64,000 nt of DNA from Listeria rocourtiae FSL F6-920 (GTDB lineage: Bacteria > Bacillota > Bacilli > Lactobacillales > Listeriaceae): the NCBI RefSeq assembly GCF_000525975.1, contig NZ_AODK01000006.1, positions 1 through 64,000 of the forward strand. The letters run 5' to 3'. The notes beneath the pieces were generated by a model that ran no database searches, was not told the origin of the DNA, and saw only the letters and a list, made by a program, of their open reading frames with translations. The position numbers and the translations under genes are program-made. Positions 30,292-39,991 of this stretch are shown here, piece after piece (positions within the stretch are counted from its first letter, which is position 1; every line of letters begins with the position of its first letter).

Positions 30292-30327
30292 AATCTCCAA
30301 AGGTTAGTCACTAAACCTTTGGAGATT
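30292..30327. terminator. Bidirectional terminator
   Basis: AATCTCCAAAGGTT pairs perfectly with AACCTTTGGAGATT around an eight-base loop, with A/T tracts on both sides. It can end both the LapA-domain gene and the convergent 56-codon gene. Confidence 0.85.
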
Positions 30328-30333
30328 AGTATT

Positions 30334-30504
30334 TTACTTTAGAATTTTTCGATGGAATTGTTGATGGGAGTCCTGCACTTGTTGATGCGGTTTCCCATGT
30401 AAATTATTGGCGAATGGCTTTTTCTCTTTGTCATGTGGAAGAGCGTCACTAATTTTTGGCGTGTGAATCGCTTGCGAGGTCTGACTTTTCTTAGAATTGG
30501 TCAT
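30334..30504 (-). CDS. Small hydrophilic protein of 56 residues
   Basis: ATG at 30504 (minus strand) is preceded by AAAGGAGGTTT, an ideal ribosome binding site. The protein starts MTNSKKSQTSQAIHTPKISD, is rich in Lys, His and Gln, and ends HRKILK. No hydrophobic segment or known domain is visible. It stops two codons before a shared terminator. The strong binding site and terminator support a real gene despite its size. Function unknown; small cationic proteins of this kind often bind nucleic acid or are stress-induced, but nothing here proves that. Confidence 0.7.
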   Translation of the reverse strand: MTNSKKSQTSQAIHTPKISDALPHDKEKKPFANNLHGKPHQQVQDSHQQFHRKILK

Positions 30505-30638
30505 TTTTTTAAAACCTCCTTTGTGTTCCTTACCCTGAGAAGGGGGAGTTAAAACACGGATTCTGGAATAGAAAATAGGGTTGGGTCTGTCTCTTAGTCA
30601 TAGAGGCATTTTTTGTTTGACCCTATTGGAATATGACC

Positions 30639-30667
30639 TTGACAAGCATGAATCTATCTATTAGAAT
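30639..30667 (+). promoter_or_regulatory. Sigma-A promoter of the YclNOPQ-like operon
   Basis: Consensus TTGACA at 30639-30644, 17-bp spacer, TAGAAT at 30662-30667. The Fur box starts 14 bases after the -10, over the transcription start. Confidence 0.8.
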
Positions 30668-30680
30668 AGATTTTATAAAC

Positions 30681-30699
30681 GATAATGAAAATCATTCTC
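30681..30699 (+). promoter_or_regulatory. Fur box
   Basis: GATAATGAAAATCATTCTC matches 17 of 19 positions of the classical GATAATGATAATCATTATC Fur box. Iron-loaded Fur would block the start of transcription, so the operon should be induced by iron starvation. Confidence 0.88.
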
Positions 30700-30721
30700 A
30701 ATTATAAAGGTGGGTGATTGC

Positions 30722-31673
30722 TTGAAGAGAGCGATACTTATTATTGTTTTTCTGTTATTGGCGCTACTTTCGGTCTTTGTCGGTGTACAGAAAATTTCTA
30801 TTTTACATATTTTTTGTTTGACGCGAGAACAATGGGATATTATTTTGATAAGTCGGATTCCTCGGCTTGTTAGCATTATTTTGGCTGGTGCAGGTATTAG
30901 TATTTGTGGAATGATTATGCAGAGTTTGACGCAGAATAAGTTTGTCTCGCCAACGACTGCAGGCACGATGGATGCTGCGAGGTTGGGGATACTGGTTTCT
31001 TTACTTGTTTTCACAACGGCAAGTCCTTTAGTGAAGATGGGTGTGGCGTTTTTGTTTGCGCTTCTAGGGACATTTATTTTCATGCAAATTTTGGAGCGGA
31101 TTCCGTTTAAGGATACGATTTTTATTCCACTAGTGGGACTGATGTTTGGCGGGATTCTCAGTTCGATTACGACTTTTTTTTGCGTATAAGTTTGATTTGA
31201 TTCAAAATATTTCTTCTTGGTTGCAAGGCGATTTCTCGATGGTGCTAAAAGGGCGTTATGAATTGCTTTATGTTACAGTTCCGTTGCTTGTCATTGCGTA
31301 TTTGTATGCGAATCAGTTTACGGTCGCTGGGATGGGCGAGACGTTTTCACGGAATCTGGGCTTGTCTTATAAGGCAATTATGCGGCTTGGATTGGTGATT
31401 GTTGCTTTTATTACGGCTGCTGTTGTGTTGACGGTCGGTATGATTCCTTTTCTCGGATTAATTGTACCGAACATTGTGTCGATTTATCGTGGAGATAATA
31501 TAAAGAAGACTTTATTTGATACGGCGATTTTTGGCGCGACTTTTTTGCTGTTTTGTGATGTGCTAGGTCGGGTGATTATTTATCCATATGAAGTGTCGAT
31601 TAGTTTGATGGTCGGTATTATTGGGAGCGCCATTTTTATCTATCTGCTAATGAGGAGAAAAGCGTATGCGTAA
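30722..31673 (+). CDS. yclN: Siderophore ABC transporter permease, YclN-like (one-base frameshift)
   Basis: A FecCD-family permease of 316 residues once one T is removed from the eight-T run 31174-31181. The junction then reads SSITTFFAYKFDLIQN. The family motifs RIPRLVSIILAGAGISICG near 45, QNKFVSPTTAGTMDAARLG near 70 and the coupling region GMIPFLGLIVPNIVSIYRGD near 230 are present. It closely resembles Bacillus YclN, part of the petrobactin importer, as I recall it. TTG 30722 is the start, preceded by AAAGGTGGG. It overlaps yclO by 8 bases. Confidence 0.9.
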
Positions 31674-32607
31674 AAATTTGATTTTAGCAGGTATTGTTGT
31701 GGGTTTGATGGCGGGTTATTTATTTTTGTTCATGGGTGGAAGTCCGGCTTTTGCGCTGGAATTAAGGTCGACGAAGCTTGTTGCAATTGTTTTTACAGGG
31801 ATTGCGATTGCGGTTTCGACAGTGATTTTTCAGACGATTACGCAGAATAAAATTTTAACGCCATCGATTATGGGGTTGGATTCGTTATACATGTTATTGC
31901 AGACGTCGCTCGTGTTTATTTTTGGTTCTCAAGCTCTGATGAGGGCTGGGAGTGGGCGCTGGAATTTCTTCTTGTCGGTGATTTTGATGATGGGGTTTGC
32001 GCTTGTGCTGTATTGGTTGATGTTTAAGCGGAATGGGCGAAATATTTATTTTTTGTTGCTGGTTGGGATTGTGTGTGGGACTTTTTTCGGTAGCTTTTCA
32101 TCGTTTATGGAGATGTTGATTGATCCGAATGAATTCCAAATTGTGCAGGATAAGATGTTTGCGAGTTTTAATAATGTAAACACGTCGATTTTATTGGTTG
32201 CCATGCTTATTTTTGTGGCTGCGGTGCTTTATTTATTACGGTTTGTGAAGTATTTGGATGTGTTAGCGCTTGGTAAGGATCATGCGGTGAATTTGGGCGT
32301 TCCTTATAACAAAATTGTTAAGCAGTTGTTACTTATTATTGTAGTGTTGGTGTCTGTTGCGACAGCCCTTGTTGGGCCGATTACATTTCTAGGATTGATT
32401 GTGGCGAATGTGGCGTATCAATTTTTGAAAACGCATCGGCATGTGACACTACTAGTTGGGGCAAGCTTGATTAGTTTGGTGGCGCTTGTCGGTGGACAGT
32501 TGTTGGCGGAGCGGGTGTTTCATTTTGATACACCGATTAGTGTGATTATCAATCTGTGCGGTGGTGTTTATTTCTTGTACTTGCTTTTGAGAGGGGCAAA
32601 ATTATGA
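31666..32607 (+). CDS. yclO: Siderophore ABC transporter permease, YclO-like
   Basis: A 313-residue second FecCD permease that would pair with the preceding one. About nine to ten helices; AIVFTGIAIAVSTVIFQTIT and NKILTPSIMGLDSLYML near residue 60 and the coupling helix region GPITFLGLIVANVAYQF near 240 are visible. GAGGAG precedes ATG 31666. The stop overlaps the ATPase start as ATGA. Confidence 0.93.
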   Translation: MRKNLILAGIVVGLMAGYLFLFMGGSPAFALELRSTKLVAIVFTGIAIAVSTVIFQTITQNKILTPSIMGLDSLYMLLQTSLVFIFGSQALMRAGSGRWNFFLSVILMMGFALVLYWLMFKRNGRNIYFLLLVGIVCGTFFGSFSSFMEMLIDPNEFQIVQDKMFASFNNVNTSILLVAMLIFVAAVLYLLRFVKYLDVLALGKDHAVNLGVPYNKIVKQLLLIIVVLVSVATALVGPITFLGLIVANVAYQFLKTHRHVTLLVGASLISLVALVGGQLLAERVFHFDTPISVIINLCGGVYFLYLLLRGAKL

Positions 32608-33362
32608 TTGAAGTGCGGAATTTGGGCAAAAATTATGGAACGAAAACGGTTCTTCAAGCAGTTGATTTGGTGGTTCCTGAAAAGCAGATAGTGTCTTTTA
32701 TCGGAGCGAATGGCGCAGGGAAGAGTACGTTGCTTTCGATTATTGCGCGGTTAATGAAAGCGGATAGTGGTGAGGTTTTGGTAGACGGTGTAGCGCTGGG
32801 GGATTGGAAGTCGGATGATTTGGCAAAACGGCTGTCGATTTTGAAGCAGAGTAATCATGTGACGATGCGTTTGACAGTACGAGATTTGGTTGCACTTGGA
32901 CGTTTTCCGCATTCAAAAGGACGGTTGCAAAAAGCAGATGAGGCATTTATTGAAATGGCGCTTGATTATATGGAGTTGCAGGATTTGGCGTCGCGCTATT
33001 TGGATGAGCTTAGTGGTGGTCAGCAACAACGGGCGTATATTGCAATGATTATTGCGCAGGATACGGATTACATTTTGCTGGATGAGCCGCTCAATAACTT
33101 AGATATGAAACATTCCGTACAGATGATGCAGTTGTTGCGGCGCTTGGTGGATGAGCTAGGCAAGACAGTGTTGCTAGTTCTACATGATATTAATTTTGCA
33201 TCGTGTTATTCGGATACGATTGTGGCTCTGAAAAATGGAGCAGTTGTTGCGAATGGGCGCACGGAGAATATCATTCAGGAGGATGTGCTGGTGCGCGTCT
33301 TTGATATGCTAATACCGATTTCATTGATTAATAATGACCGAATTGGTGTGTATTTTAAATGA
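32604..33362 (+). CDS. yclP: Siderophore ABC transporter ATPase, YclP-like
   Basis: A 252-residue ATPase. Walker A GANGAGKSTLLS near 35, signature LSGGQQQRAYIAM near 137, Walker B DYILLDEPLNNLD near 158 and the switch His in LVLHDINFA near 192 are all intact. It powers the two-permease importer. ATG 32604 overlaps the yclO stop; upstream in-frame ATG is inside yclO. GAGGGG precedes the start. Confidence 0.94.
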   Translation: MIEVRNLGKNYGTKTVLQAVDLVVPEKQIVSFIGANGAGKSTLLSIIARLMKADSGEVLVDGVALGDWKSDDLAKRLSILKQSNHVTMRLTVRDLVALGRFPHSKGRLQKADEAFIEMALDYMELQDLASRYLDELSGGQQQRAYIAMIIAQDTDYILLDEPLNNLDMKHSVQMMQLLRRLVDELGKTVLLVLHDINFASCYSDTIVALKNGAVVANGRTENIIQEDVLVRVFDMLIPISLINNDRIGVYFK

Positions 33363-33441
33363 AGGAGGTGAGTAGGCAAAAAGGTTGGTATGACATGGAA
33401 TAATAGTTTTAAAAATAGATAAATAAGGGTGGTTAAAGTAG

Positions 33442-34386
33442 ATGAAGAAATTACTAATGGTCGCGATGTTAATGCTTTTGGCGGTGTTTGCGGTTGCTTG
33501 TGGAACGGATGAGAAAACAAGTGCAGATGAGGAGAAGACAGCGAAGGAACTGACAATCAAGCACGAACTTGGAGAAACAAAAGTAAAGCAAAATCCTAAT
33601 AAGGTAGTTGTTTTTGATTTTGGGACATTAGACACGTTGAAAGCACTTGACCTGTCTAAAAATGTTGCTGGTTTACCGAAACAATCTTTACCGAAGTATT
33701 TAGATGCTTTTGCGGGGAATAAATATATGGATCTTGGCGGTTTGAAAGAACCTGATTTTGAAAAAATAAACGAGGCGGCGCCAGATTTGAATATTATTTC
33801 TGGTCGTCAATCCGATTCTTATGATAAATTTTCTGATATTGCACCAACGATTTATCAAGGTGTGGATACAGCAGATTACATGAAGTCGTTCCATGCGAAT
33901 GTGAACACGATAGCGAGTATTTTTGGGAAAGAGGACGAAGCGAAGAAACGGTTGGAGGCAATCGATAAGCAAGTTGCTGATGTGAAAGCAAGCGTGCCAA
34001 CTGGTAAGACAGGACTGATAATTCTAGCTAACGATGGCAAAATGAGTGCGTACGGTCCTGGCTCGCGTTTTGGATTGATTCATGATGTGCTTGGCGTGAC
34101 ACCAGCTGACCCGAAAATTGAAGCGTCAACACACGGGCAAAGTATTTCATCTGAGTATATCGCGGAGAAGAATCCAGATTATTTATACGTAATTGATCGT
34201 GGTGCCGCAATCGGTGGGGAATCATCGGCGAAATCGGTGGTGGAGAATGACCTTGTGAAGAAGACGAATGCTTATAAAAATGGACACGTTGTTTACTTGA
34301 ATCCAGAGTACTGGTACCTTTCTGGTGGCGGATTGGAGTCTGTTTCGGAGATGGTGAAAGAAGTTGGCGATAGCTTTAAACAATGA
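33442..34386 (+). CDS. yclQ: Siderophore-binding lipoprotein, YclQ-like
   Basis: A 314-residue lipoprotein: signal with lipobox AVAC (Cys near 20), then an acidic linker (DEKTSADEEKTAKE), then the two-lobe periplasmic-binding fold of the FhuD/FatB class (VVFDFGTLDTLKALD, ISGRQSDSYDKFSDIAPTIY, YGPGSRFGLIHDVLG). It catches the iron-siderophore outside the membrane. The order permease, permease, ATPase, binding protein equals Bacillus yclNOPQ. Substrate is probably a catecholate such as petrobactin, by analogy only. Confidence 0.92.
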   Translation: MKKLLMVAMLMLLAVFAVACGTDEKTSADEEKTAKELTIKHELGETKVKQNPNKVVVFDFGTLDTLKALDLSKNVAGLPKQSLPKYLDAFAGNKYMDLGGLKEPDFEKINEAAPDLNIISGRQSDSYDKFSDIAPTIYQGVDTADYMKSFHANVNTIASIFGKEDEAKKRLEAIDKQVADVKASVPTGKTGLIILANDGKMSAYGPGSRFGLIHDVLGVTPADPKIEASTHGQSISSEYIAEKNPDYLYVIDRGAAIGGESSAKSVVENDLVKKTNAYKNGHVVYLNPEYWYLSGGGLESVSEMVKEVGDSFKQ

Positions 34387-34472
34387 AGAAAGATGGGCAA
34401 TTAGGAAGAAACTTTCTTTGATCATATGTTTTAAAAGAACCATAGTAAAATTGAAAAGGAAGTCAAAGTGTA

Positions 34473-34504
34473 GCTCCTAGATTCTCTAGGAGTCTTTTTA
34501 TGAA
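34473..34504 (+). terminator. Terminator of the YclNOPQ-like operon
   Basis: CTCCTAGA pairs with TCTAGGAG around TTC, then CTTTTT. The decamer TAGCTCCTAG recurs at 34584-34593 next to a small CTAGG/CCTAG hairpin. Confidence 0.78.
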
Positions 34505-34696
34505 GTTTTCTTTAAACTACAAAGGGGTAGTCAATTCGTGGCGCCAGAGGATTGCCAATATGTGCGCCATGGATGAAGCTAGGTTTAGCTCCTAGTAAAA
34601 TTGTGACTGAAAAAGGAAATGAATAGATTGATTTTTATAATAGCTGTACGTTTTTCTCTGCTGTGAGAAGAGCTAGAATAAATAAAGGATAATGAG

Positions 34697-34727
34697 CTAG
34701 ATGCTTCTAAGGAATCTAGTTTTTTTA
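34697..34727 (+). terminator. Second terminator in the long intergenic region
   Basis: CTAGATGCTT pairs with AAGGAATCTAG (one bulge), followed by eight T. What it terminates is unclear; no gene was found at 34505-34696. Beyond it, 34728-35152 holds TTGACA-like hexamers (34761, 34948) but no gene that I can support. Confidence 0.75.
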
Positions 34728-35152
34728 TATTGGAATATTTTAAGATGATTAATTCAGTTATTGACAGCCAAAGTTTCTGAGATAATCCACGTTTAAAAAT
34801 TTTTTCTAAGGGTATATTTCATTTTGAATAGTTCATTTGTTTTTTTTGCTAAATATAATCGGTAAATCATAATTATTATTAAATATGAGGGCGAGAGAAA
34901 TTAGGAAGTCGTAAACTAGATTTCAAAAGAAGGATAGACACGAAGTATTGACAAAAATTAAAAATCGTAACTGTTACACCTGCGATGATGGTATGAATGG
35001 TAATTTGTTAATCAACAGTTTGTCAGCTAGTATGTCTTTGTTACGTCAATTTAGAAGAAAATCATAATAATAGCATTTTTAATACATAGAACGTCTGGTC
35101 TCTCCTTTTCTTATCGATTTAGAGGGGCTAATTTTATGAAGGGGAAATAGAA

Positions 35153-35224
35153 ATGAATTCTGTAAGTGGTACTGCCATTATTTCAACCAGATTACATCAA
35201 AGAAAGAATGATAAGTTAGTTTAA
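35153..35224 (+). CDS. Possible 23-codon leader peptide before the WxL cluster
   Basis: ATG 35153 is preceded by AAGGGGAAA. The peptide starts MNSVSGTAIISTRLHQRKND and ends before TAA at 35222-35224, 21 bases before the first WxL gene. It could be a translated leader coupled to the cluster, or chance. No family signature. Confidence 0.25.
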   Translation: MNSVSGTAIISTRLHQRKNDKLV

Positions 35225-35245
35225 CATAAACTAGGAGTGAAAAAA

Positions 35246-37388
35246 ATGAACAAAAAGCATAACCGTTCTTGGTTTTCCATCGTACTTATTCTTTTTATTT
35301 TTATAGTGGTTCTTTCTGGGCCATCTGCTTTTGGGGAAAAGGAAGTGGTGCCAAAGCCCACTGCGGCGATTTCACTCGGAGCGAGTTCGCTAACTGGAAC
35401 ATATACAACGGGAAGTTACGGGCAAGGTACGATGCGCCTTGTTTATCAGTATGCGCCCTTGGTATCGCTAACACTAAATGAGGTTCCGCTTGTTATCATC
35501 CAAATTCCGAGCGAAATTGGTGACCAATTAGCAGGCAATTCGACGAAACAAGCCGCTTTTTTGAAAAGTCTAACTGGAACGGTTACTTATCCGCTTAACA
35601 CGCTGGCCAATCAGAGTTTTGATATTCAATCTACGAGCAGTAATGTCGTAAAAACGTATGATGAAGCTATGCATGCTGTTGTTTTCACGTATCCCCGGAG
35701 TACGAATCTTTTAACGATCACGAATATGTGGAAAGTGGACATGACCATCGATGCCGGCGTCCTGTATAAAAATAGTATCACGGTTCCGCAAGCTTACAAT
35801 AGCACTAACTACACTGCAAAAGGGACACTTGTAGCTGCGACGGAAGGTATTGTAATATCAACTGTAAACACCAAAACGGCAACGATTCCCAGCGCAACAT
35901 TTGGCATTGGTAATTATCCAGTTTTGAACATCACATCTCCAAAATTAAACGACACGATGCAGCATCTTGGTACGATTATCAGTGGTACCGCCAACCAAAC
36001 TCTTGATGCTAACTACACGTACACCGCCGATATAACCTACAAAACACGAGCAGGAACCATCATAAAAAAACGCCAATTTGCCAGTCGCCGCTAATGGAAG
36101 TTTTACGACAACGCTAGAGACACCGTATGAGTACGGAGACACAGCGACTGCTATTTTAAAAGCAACATCCAAAATAAATACGGACGCTTACGAATCGCAA
36201 CCAAGTCCACTCATTACCGCTCAATGGTCTGTCCAGCCTGCCATTATCACATCGCCAAAAGTTGGTGATACAAAAGTGACAGGATTAGCAAACGAGACCA
36301 ATGCTGGTGTGTATAAAGCGCATGTCACAATTAACCAAATAAGCTACGATACCCCGCTTCAATCCGATGGTACTTTTGCACTGACAGGTATACCGGCTTT
36401 GCAATCCGGTGACCAAATAAGCGTTACGATAGATGGTTACAGTACAAGAACTGGTGAAAGGCTCGTATCCAGTACTGCGACCACAATAACTGTCATCTAC
36501 AATATGCCAAATCTTGCAATCAGCCAACAGTTCGAACGTAAAAACGCCAACGACACATGGGAAATAGCAACCAACACTGCATCTGACCAAGAAGTTAGGT
36601 ATACAATTACAGCGACACTGCAAAATAGTAACGCCGTCTGGAATAAGCAAAAGATTACAGTCAACATTCCAGTGGGGCTTATTGACTTAAAAGAAATCAC
36701 GCTCACTAAAATAAGCAATAACGTAGAAACACCACTCATAGCTCCAACACTGATAGACGATAACACAAGTCCGTCTTTAAAATCACTTTTTAGTCAAATA
36801 AACAATAATCCTTTAACCATTCAAGGAGATAAAATTCGCATCCAATTTAGCGCAAAAGTTATCCGAGAAGGCTATCCAGCGTCCCTAATTAGTAAAGTGT
36901 GGCTAAATGGCGAGACCGATAACACTGTCCCGATTCCAGAACAAACAAATAGCCTATCGATACCAATTACAGATGGCACGTTAAAACTCATCGAAGTTCC
37001 AAGCACTATAGCGTTCACTAACATCCCAGTTCCCAGTAAGCCACAAACATACAACCGCACAAACACAGCTGGTACAATCAAAGTCCGCGACGGTCGCGTC
37101 AAAACAACAACATGGCAGCTATTCGTCCGCGAACGTACGCCATTGACAAATGCCAACAATCAACAGCTCCAACAAAGCATTATCTATAGTCAACATGGTA
37201 CCGATACACTGCTAAATACAGAAAACCAGCCTATTTTTACACATAAGGCCGAAAATAATCAAGTGTACGAATTAGCATGGCAAGCATCAGACGGAATCCG
37301 TCTAAAATTAGCGCCGAATCCAGCCATCAAGATTAATCAGCATTATACCGGTGAACTAGTATGGACATTGACTGACACCCCCTCGTAA
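35246..37388 (+). CDS. Long WxL-domain surface protein (one-base frameshift)
   Basis: A 713-residue secreted protein when one A is removed from the run 36064-36070, so that the junction reads TIIKNANLPVAANGSF. A signal peptide (residues about 9-31, ending AFG) is followed by an N-terminal domain. Two or more Ig-like modules come next (ITSPKLNDTM and ITSPKVGDTKVTGLANET mark their starts), then a DUF11-like stretch. The C-terminal WxL domain has WQLFVRERTPL and the terminal VWTLTDTPS. WxL domains bind peptidoglycan non-covalently in Gram-positive bacteria. It starts at ATG 35246 after AGGAGTG. It is the first gene of a three-gene surface cluster with A/C-rich coding strand. Confidence 0.87.
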
Positions 37389-37444
37389 TTACACTAGGAT
37401 AAATACCTGGTTAATTAAATAAAAAGATGAAAGTAGGAAAGAGA

Positions 37445-38194
37445 ATGAAAATAAAGATAGCCTATGTAAGTACAATTATGGCAAGCAGTTTAGTCATTGG
37501 TGGTATTTCTGCGACCGCCGCAACAGCTGGAAGTATGGACTCAATCACAGATGCAACTTTTACTCAAGATAAAACGGTTACAACGCCACTTGATCCAACA
37601 GATCCGAATACACCTGTTACTCCCGTTGACCCAACAGATCCCATTGATCCACATGCACCTGGAACAAGTGGTCCACTAAGCATCGATTATGTCTCCAATT
37701 TTCATTTTGGAAGCAATGTTATTAGCCCGCTTAGCAAAACATATTACGCAAAGCTTGATAAAGTGAAGGTGGCGAGTTCTGGCAATATTATCAGTGTTCC
37801 CAACTTCGTACAAGTGACCGATAAACGAGGCACGAATGTCGGTTGGAAACTCACTGTGAAGCAAAATGGCCAATTCAAAACACAAGATGCCGCGCCACAA
37901 ACGCTAAATAACGCTGAGTTAAGTATTGTGGCCGGTACACCAAAATCACTGACAGATGCAGCCTACGCACCGACAACTTCTATCGCAACACTTGATCCTA
38001 CGGGTGCAGCATCATCGGACATAGCCGTGGCCGCGGCTGATAAAGGAATGGGGACATGGGCTATCGCATTCGGTGGTGACGCAACCACAGCCGCAACAGC
38101 TGTAAGTCTAAAAGTACCAATGGGAACTGCAAAAGTTGCTGATGTACCATATAAAACGACACTTACATGGAATTTAGAAGACACACCCAATTGA
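37445..38194 (+). CDS. Short WxL-domain surface protein
   Basis: A 249-residue secreted protein. The signal peptide ends near TAATAG. A Pro/Asp/Thr-rich linker (DPTDPNTPVTPVDPTDP) at residues about 45-75 is a typical wall spacer. The classic WxL domain follows: IDYVSNFHFGSNVIS, then GWKLTVKQNGQF, and the terminal LTWNLEDTPN. It matches CscB/CscC-type proteins that sit on the wall and bind the DUF916 partner encoded next. ATG 37445 is preceded by AGGAAAGAG; the in-frame ATG at 37427 precedes that site. Confidence 0.92.
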   Translation: MKIKIAYVSTIMASSLVIGGISATAATAGSMDSITDATFTQDKTVTTPLDPTDPNTPVTPVDPTDPIDPHAPGTSGPLSIDYVSNFHFGSNVISPLSKTYYAKLDKVKVASSGNIISVPNFVQVTDKRGTNVGWKLTVKQNGQFKTQDAAPQTLNNAELSIVAGTPKSLTDAAYAPTTSIATLDPTGAASSDIAVAAADKGMGTWAIAFGGDATTAATAVSLKVPMGTAKVADVPYKTTLTWNLEDTPN

Positions 38195-38201
38195 TATGCA
38201 G

Positions 38202-38233
38202 ATGTTGGGGCTTGTATCTAGCGGCCCCAACAT
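38202..38233 (+). other. Hairpin between WxL and DUF916 genes
   Basis: ATGTTGGGGC pairs perfectly with GCCCCAACAT around a 12-base loop, without a T run. Likely an mRNA processing or stability element that keeps wall-protein mRNA above the membrane-partner mRNA; inferred. Confidence 0.7.
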
Positions 38234-38265
38234 GAATATGAACAAACAGAAAGAAGGTGTCCTAA

Positions 38266-39265
38266 TTGAAAATAAAAAGCCTCATTATATTGTTCCTACT
38301 AACCATCATTCTAATCACACCAATTCGAGCACAAGCCTCTGAACTCGGATTTTCCGTCCAGGCGTTACTCCCAGAAAACCAAATCAATAAGTTACATACC
38401 TATTTTGACTTACTGATGAAACCTAACCAAAAACAAACAATCCAAGTCGCGATAAAAAATGATAAAAACGAAGATATTCAAGTAGAAGTGAACGCCAACA
38501 CCGCGATTACGAATAGTAATGGTATCATTGAATACACCGACACAAACCCGAAGCTAGATGACACATTAAAAACGAGTTTTGGCAACATCGTCCAAACCGA
38601 AAATCTCATCACTATCCCCAAAAACAGCACGAAAAACGCTTCATTCACTATCCAAATGCCACAAGAGCCCTATAATGGGATTATTCTCGGTGGGCTTCAT
38701 TTCATGGAGCAAGAAAAAGCGACGTCAACGAAAAACAAGGATAGCCTCCAAATTGACAATCGCTATTCTTATACAATCGGCGTTGTATTGCGAGAAAATC
38801 AAGGCGAAATAGCGCCAGACTTAACCCTACCAGCCGTCAAAAAAGGTCAAATACTTGGACAAAACACTGTTTTCACCAATCTAAAAAATCCGAAAGCAGC
38901 TATATTGAGCAATCTATCTATCATCGCAAGTATCTACAAACAGGGCGAAACGAGCCCAATAAAGCGGCAATCTACCAAGAATTTACGAATAGCGCCAAAT
39001 TCCAATTTTGACTATGCTATTAAATGGGACAATCAAAAATTCAAGCCAGGAAAATATAAAGTAGTGATTGAAGCAACGGGGCAAACAAAAAACTGGGAAC
39101 TACAAAAAAAACTTCACCATTACCTCTAAAGAAGCAAAGGCATTCAATGAAAAAGCCGTTAATTTGAAACAAACAGGCATCCCGATATGGATATATATTA
39201 CGGGAACAGCACTTTTAGTATTGATTGTCGGATTCGTCGCGTTTAACATCGGAAAAAGAAGGTGA
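38266..39265 (+). CDS. DUF916/DUF3324 WxL-partner membrane protein (one-base frameshift)
   Basis: A 332-residue protein when the eight-A run 39104-39111 is read as seven, joining NWELQKNFTITSKEAKAFNE. Signal peptide at residues 1-25 (ending AQA). DUF916 follows (FSVQALLPENQINKLHTYFD near 30, the peptidoglycan-binding part), then DUF3324 (LPAVKKGQILGQNTVFTNL near 190). A C-terminal helix (IYITGTALLVLIVGFVAFNI) and basic tail anchor it in the membrane. This is the CscA-type scaffold of WxL complexes. TTG 38266 is the start, with AGAAGGTG upstream. Confidence 0.9.
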
Positions 39266-39349
39266 GGTATAGAATATCAACGGGAGAAAGTGTGCGTTCT
39301 TGAAAAATATTTATATCGGTATGTAGTCGTATAGATTTTAGCTAAACAG

Positions 39350-39420
39350 TAGTGTAAACTGAGAATATCGTATAAATGGTTAGATAATTATTACCCAATC
39401 TGTTTATGTGGTTTACACTA
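39350..39420 (+). promoter_or_regulatory. Inverted repeat before the DUF1801 gene
   Basis: TAGTGTAAAC at 39350-39359 and GTTTACACTA at 39411-39420 are perfect 10-bp inverted arms 51 bp apart. They flank AT-rich DNA upstream of the gene and could be a looping operator. Binder unknown. Confidence 0.45.
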
Positions 39421-39443
39421 TACAAGAGAAAAGAGGTTTAAGA

Positions 39444-39782
39444 ATGAATCCAGAAGTAAGCACTTTTATTGAGAATCTTAGTCAATCGTGGCAAGTAGAG
39501 GTAGCTGGCACGTTACGTCAGTTGGTTCATGAAGTTATTCCGGAAGTCGAGGAACGAATACAATACAAGAAACCCCATTTTTTAAAAAATGGGCATTATG
39601 CAGCGGTTATTTCCCCCTCTAAGGATGCGCTTGCCTTTATGATTATGAATACGTCTGATTTGGAGTTTCCAAAGAATTTCGGCGGACCAGAAGAAAGAAA
39701 ATGGTTGAAGATAAAAGAAGGCGATACAGTCGATTATGACTTATTGAGAGGATTCTTAAAAGAAGCATCAAGTACGCTCTAA
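39444..39782 (+). CDS. DUF1801 (YdhG-like) domain protein
   Basis: A 112-residue cytoplasmic protein. PEVEERIQYKKPHFLKNGHY near residue 28 and AVISPSKDALAFMIM near 55 fit the DUF1801 fold; the C-terminus (RKWLKIKEGDTVDYDLLRGF) also matches. The molecular function of this family is not established. AAAGAGG precedes ATG 39444. No partner gene is obvious. The 39783-39991 gap after it shows nothing that I can support. Confidence 0.75.
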   Translation: MNPEVSTFIENLSQSWQVEVAGTLRQLVHEVIPEVEERIQYKKPHFLKNGHYAAVISPSKDALAFMIMNTSDLEFPKNFGGPEERKWLKIKEGDTVDYDLLRGFLKEASSTL

Positions 39783-39991
39783 GAATGAGATCAGCAAGAA
39801 AAACGGACAAGCAATAGTGCACGATAAATTTCAACAGATTTAAAAGAGCGCATTCAGGATTGTCAAAGTTGACACCATGGATAAGCTTTTTTTTATGTCC
39901 TAACTGTATGCATGATGAGCCTAGCCATGAGGTGTCCTCAACAGCTAAGCTTATAGTATGTTGCACCATCATTCTCATACCCAACAGATGT

